DNA of 64,000 nucleotides from Chersky-840 sp963811775 (GTDB taxonomy: Bacteria > Actinomycetota > Acidimicrobiia > Acidimicrobiales > UBA8190): the NCBI GenBank assembly GCA_963811775.1, contig CAWESO010000012.1, positions 1-64,000 on the forward strand, in the 5' to 3' direction. The position numbers were made by a program, and so were the translations under genes. A model generated the notes under the pieces. That model saw only the letters and a list, made by a program, of their open reading frames with translations, was not told the origin of the DNA and did not search any database. Positions 60,828-64,000 of this stretch are shown here, one piece after another; position 1 is the stretch's first letter; the number at the start of each line of letters is the position of its first letter.

Positions 60828-61336
60828 TCCCAGACGTCGTCCCCGTAGGGCCGCCGGCGCGCCGGGGCGGACTCCTTCTTCCACACCATGAGCGTGCGCC
60901 GGAAGAAGCAGACCTCCTCGCCGCGCTGGTTGAAGCCTTTCGACTCCACCGTGACGATGCCCCGATCGGGCTTCGAGGACGACTCGACCTTGCCGACGAC
61001 GCGGGTCTCGGCGTAGATGGTGTCGCCGTGGAACGTCGGGTTCCGGTGCACGAGGGACTCCACCTCGAGGTTGGCGATACACGAGCCGCTCACGTCGGGC
61101 ACGCTCATCCCGAGCACGAGCGAGTACACGAGGTTGCCGACGACCACGTTCTTGCCATGCACCGTCTCGTTCTGGGCGAACCACTCGTTGGTGTGCAGGG
61201 GGTGATGGTTCATCGTGATCATGCAGAAGAGGTGGTCGTCGTATTCGGTGACCGTCTTGCCCGGCCAGTGCCGGTAGATGTCTCCGGGCTCGAAGTCCTC
61301 GAAGTACCGGCCGAAGGGCCGGTCGTAGGTCGTCAT
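60824..61336 (-). CDS. MaoC-family acyl dehydratase
   Basis: A hot-dog-fold protein of 170 residues: RYFEDFEPGDIYRHWPGKTVTEYDDHLFCMITMNHHPLHTNEWFA with the catalytic Asp/His of R-specific enoyl-CoA hydratases, VVVGNLVYSLVLGMSV, and RNPTFHGDTIYAETRV. Similar proteins hydrate mesaconyl- or enoyl-CoA thioesters. The ATG overlaps the DUF6941 stop (ATGA), and mutY overlaps its stop, so three genes form one tight operon. Confidence 0.9.
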   Translation of the reverse strand: MTTYDRPFGRYFEDFEPGDIYRHWPGKTVTEYDDHLFCMITMNHHPLHTNEWFAQNETVHGKNVVVGNLVYSLVLGMSVPDVSGSCIANLEVESLVHRNPTFHGDTIYAETRVVGKVESSSKPDRGIVTVESKGFNQRGEEVCFFRRTLMVWKKESAPARRRPYGDDVWD

Positions 61337-61761
61337 GTCGCCACCCGGGGACGCGTGGTGAAGCCGAGCGCCCAGTCCGCCTCGGACTCCCCCCCGATCG
61401 ACAGGCGCCAGGTGTAGCGGTTGCCCGGTTCGAGCGGCAGGGGCCCGAGGTTCACGGCCAACGCCACGTCGATGGGCGTCCCCAGGGGAACGGTGGTGGG
61501 CCGCACCACGTTGAATTCGCCCCGCACTTCCACGGGATGGGTCCCGTCGGGCGTCTCCACCATGACGGGGCGACCGTCGGCGTCCTCCAGGTACAGCTCC
61601 CAGTGGTGCACCTGGTCGGCCTCGTGCCACCCGACGTCGATCTTGAGCGCGATGCCCGAGGGCATGGGGTCGGGGCCGGTGAGCGACCATCCGCCGCCGA
61701 GCACGAACAGCTTCCCGTCGGCGACTTGCGCCGCATCGCACAAGAGCATCGTGACCTTCAC
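61333..61761 (-). CDS. DUF6941 family protein
   Basis: The 142 residues start VKVTMLLCDAAQVADGKLFVLGGGW and contain GIALKIDVGWHEADQVHHWELYLEDADGRPV and VNLGPLPLEPGNRYTWRLSIGGES, a beta-sandwich pattern that I recognise as DUF6941, common in actinobacteria and without known function. A TAGCCT box lies seven bases before the GTG, back to back with the box of the divergent methyltransferase. Coupled to the MaoC gene. Confidence 0.8.
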   Translation of the reverse strand: MKVTMLLCDAAQVADGKLFVLGGGWSLTGPDPMPSGIALKIDVGWHEADQVHHWELYLEDADGRPVMVETPDGTHPVEVRGEFNVVRPTTVPLGTPIDVALAVNLGPLPLEPGNRYTWRLSIGGESEADWALGFTTRPRVAT

Positions 61762-61795
61762 GCCCGGCAGGCTACAACCGGTAGCGTCTTGGCTC

Positions 61796-62455
61796 GTGCC
61801 GAACGCCCTGCGCGACGACGTGTATCGGCGCCCGCTGGCCACGGCCCTGGAGCGGCTCGCGGTGGCACCGGGGTGGCGCTGCGTCGACGTCGGAGCGGGT
61901 GGGGGGGACGTGTCGGTGGCCTTGGCCGAGATCGTGGGCCACGACGGACGCGTCTACGCCGTCGACAGCGACCCGCGCGCCCGCGACGAGGTGGCCACGG
62001 CGGCAGCCGCGTTCAGCCAGGTGATCGCCATCACCCAGGCGGGAGAGGACCTGCGTCTGCCCGAAGCGGTCGACCTGGCCTTCTGCCGGTTCCTGCTCAT
62101 GCACGTCGTCGACCCCGCCGTCGTGCTCGGGCGCATGCGCCGGGCGGTGCGGCCCGGAGGGTGGGTGGTGGCCCAGGAGCCCATCACCTCGGCCGGGCGC
62201 ATCGGCGGCGCGCCGTTCTCGATGCCCGGCGCACCGCACCCCGACGTCGGGGCGCTGCTGCCCGCACTGGTGCGCGACGCGGGGCTCGACATCGTCGACG
62301 CCTGGGCCGAGGCCCCCGCCGGCGTCGGCCCCGGGCCCGTGACCGCCTACCTCGCCTCGCTCACCGACGTCGACCCCGGTGACGATCCCGTCGTGCTGCC
62401 GCCGCTCGTCACGGTCCTCGGCCGCGTCCCCGCCTCGTCGGGGGCTGCGTCGTGA
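61796..62455 (+). CDS. class I SAM-dependent methyltransferase
   Basis: The 219 residues have the SAM motif CVDVGAGGGDVSVAL, the acidic residue ending strand 2 (VYAVDSDPRA), and the post-motif FCRFLLMHVVDPAVVLGRMRRAVRPGGWVVAQEP. It looks like a UbiE/Methyltransf_11-type small-molecule methyltransferase; the acceptor is unknown. A TAGCGT box lies eight bases before the GTG. Its stop overlaps the acyl-CoA dehydrogenase start by GTGA. Confidence 0.87.
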   Translation: MPNALRDDVYRRPLATALERLAVAPGWRCVDVGAGGGDVSVALAEIVGHDGRVYAVDSDPRARDEVATAAAAFSQVIAITQAGEDLRLPEAVDLAFCRFLLMHVVDPAVVLGRMRRAVRPGGWVVAQEPITSAGRIGGAPFSMPGAPHPDVGALLPALVRDAGLDIVDAWAEAPAGVGPGPVTAYLASLTDVDPGDDPVVLPPLVTVLGRVPASSGAAS

Positions 62456-64000
62456 GCCCCGACGCGGGGCCGGGGCCGGCACCGGACCTCGACGCCGCCG
62501 GCGCTGCGCTCGACCTGGCGTCGGCGGTGGTCGCCGGGGCCGCCCGCGCCGTGGCCGAGAAGGGCGGCCCCGACGTCGACCAGGTCGTCGCCTACGACCT
62601 CGCGCATATCGCCGCCGGGGTGCGCGCCGCCCGATCGGCGCTCGCCTACGGAACCAGGGGGACCGACGAGGGTCACATCGCCTGCATCTTCGTGGCCGAC
62701 GCCCTCGCCGATCTCTCCGCTCGCATCATCGGGCGCGAGGCCGCGTTCGGGACGACCCCGCACTGGCTCGACGGGGCCCGCCCCTTCGTCACCACCTACC
62801 GGGACGCGGCGTACCTCGCCTCGCTGCGCCGGCGTCCAGGGCGATCGCCACCTCGACGCCGACTTCGCGCTGGTGCGTGAGACCTTCCACCGTTTCGCCG
62901 AGGAACAGATCCGACCGCGCGCCGAGCACATCCACCGCGCCAACGCCGACATCCCCGAAGAGATCATCACCGGCCTGGCCGAGATGGGGGCTCTGGGACT
63001 GTCCATCCCCGAGGAATACGGCGGGTTCGCCACCGGCGACGCCAGCGACTACCTCGGGATGGTGGTGGCCACCGAGGAGCTGTCGTGGGGGTCTCTGGGC
63101 GCCGGCGGCTCGCTCATCACCCGCCCCGAGATCCTGAGCCGGGCATTGGTGGCGGGCGGCACCGACGAGCAGAAGCGCGTGTGGCTGCCCAAGCTGGCGT
63201 CGGGAGAGGTCATGAACGCCGTGGCGGTCACCGAGCCCGACTTCGGCTCCGACGTGGCGTCGATCGTCACCGCCGCCACGCGCACCGACGGCGGCTGGCT
63301 GGTGAACGGGGTGAAGACGTGGTGCACGTTCGCGGCGCGCGCCGACGTGCTCATGCTCCTGGCCCGCACCGACCCCGATCGGTCCCGGACCCACCGGGGC
63401 CTGTCGTTGTTCGTGGTGGAGAAGCGGCGCGGCGACGGGAAGGGCTTCGTCTTCACCCAGGACCCGGCGTCCGAAGGCAGGGCCGACGGCCCGGGGCGGA
63501 TGGAGGGTCGGCCCATCGACACCCTCGGATACCGGGGCATGCACTCCTACGAGATCGCCTTCGAGAACTGGTACGTACCCGCCGCCAACCTGGTGGGCGG
63601 CGAAGAGGGCGTGGGCCGGGGCTTCTACTCCCAGATGGCGGGCTTCGAGAACGGCCGGCTCCAGACCGCGGCCCGGGCCCTCGGGGTCATGCAGGCCGCC
63701 TACGAGGCCGCATCGGAGTACGCCGCGAACCGCGTGGTGTTCGGGCGGCCCATCGGCGGGTACCAGTTGACCCAGGCCAAGCTCACCCGCATGGCCGTGC
63801 TCATCCAGGTGGCCCGGCAGTTCTCCTACGAGGTGGCCCGTCTCATGGCCGGCGGCGTCGGGACGCTCGAGGCCTCGATGCTCAAGGCGTACGTGTGCCG
63901 CGCCGCCGAATGGGTGACACGCGAGGCCCTGCAGATCCACGGCGGGATGGGCTACGCCGAGGAGTTCCCCGTGAGCCGCTACTTCGTCGATGCCCGCGTC
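62452..64000 (+). pseudogene. acyl-CoA dehydrogenase, frame broken and cut by the window end
   Basis: The N-terminal 125 residues (helical domain with SAVVAGAARAVAEKGGPDVDQ and FVTTYRDAAYLASL) read from GTG 62452. Near 62826 the frame changes, and the protein goes on as GVQGDRHLDADFALVRETF, FAEEQIRPRAEHIHR, NAVAVTEPDFGSDVAS (FAD/acyl-CoA site), LGYRGMHSYEIAFENWYVP, RVVFGRPIGGYQ and LQIHGGMGYAEEFPVSRYF, which reaches the end of the window still open. In the first frame a stop follows at 62880. A single inserted base explains it. The enzyme oxidises an acyl-CoA at the alpha-beta bond. The C-terminal end lies outside the window. Confidence 0.8.

Noticed and set aside
1..64000. CRISPR array, rRNA operon or prophage
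   Set aside because: No regularly spaced repeats, no rRNA sequence and no phage structural genes were seen.

Overview
The window is high-GC (about 70 percent by eye), densely packed and rich in GTG starts, and many neighbouring genes overlap by four bases (GTGA or ATGA). The gene content (ergothioneine genes, APS-type sulfate assimilation, an FrhB-like F420 protein, an intein-containing SufB, DUF4115 and DUF6941 proteins, a LytR-CpsA-Psr protein) points to an actinobacterium. Acidimicrobiia is the best guess, but that is an inference from gene content and not a taxonomic test.

Layout. Positions 1-5785 are an accessory zone with visibly lower GC at its left end. It holds a frameshifted sulfotransferase, a dead insertion-sequence orfA, and a compact three-gene unit: a DUF6788 protein, a frameshifted integrase-like protein and a DDE transposase. 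This zone ends exactly at the 3' end of a tRNA-Ala(CGC) gene, a classic island junction. From 5922 rightward the content looks chromosomal: a YfhO-type membrane protein; egtB-egtD; a D-threonine aldolase-like enzyme, a translin-like protein and a membrane protein; then two divergent sulfur-assimilation operons. Leftward run cysH (APS reductase), a siroheme sulfite reductase, an FrhB-like iron-sulfur flavoprotein, a small protein and an ABC ATPase. Rightward run cysD, cysN and a siroheme synthase. Together they would take sulfate to APS, sulfite and sulfide, possibly with F420H2 feeding the last step.

Positions 21-36 kb hold catabolic and redox genes: MarR regulator, two aldehyde dehydrogenases, an acyl-CoA ligase with an MFS exporter, a sirtuin, a copper monooxygenase-like lipoprotein divergent from a SCO copper chaperone, and a gamma-glutamyl-amine type set (PuuC-like, PuuD-like, SDR, glutamine synthetase-like). 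A sugar kinase, a lipoprotein and a glycogen-debranching-like enzyme follow.

Positions 38.7-51.5 kb hold an unusual SUF iron-sulfur cluster system split over both strands: sufC-sufS-sufU rightward, and sufB (with a 381-residue intein), a Cys-rich small protein, sufD, a Rieske ferredoxin and a second sufC leftward. An LCP cell-wall enzyme, an alpha/beta hydrolase and a luciferase-like oxidoreductase lie between the two arms. The last 12 kb carry a prolyl oligopeptidase, a DUF4115 protein, a second luciferase-like enzyme, an XRE regulator, a sugar epimerase-like protein, a flavin reductase, a metallo-beta-lactamase-fold enzyme, MutY, a MaoC dehydratase, DUF6941, a methyltransferase and an acyl-CoA dehydrogenase cut by the window edge.

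Two window-wide patterns stand out. First, many genes have a TANNNT box six to eight bases before the start codon, the hallmark of leaderless transcripts. Second, at least five genes (sulfotransferase, integrase-like, lipoprotein, alpha/beta hydrolase, acyl-CoA dehydrogenase) are each broken by a single-base frame change while the protein reads on well in another frame. Some of these may be assembly errors.
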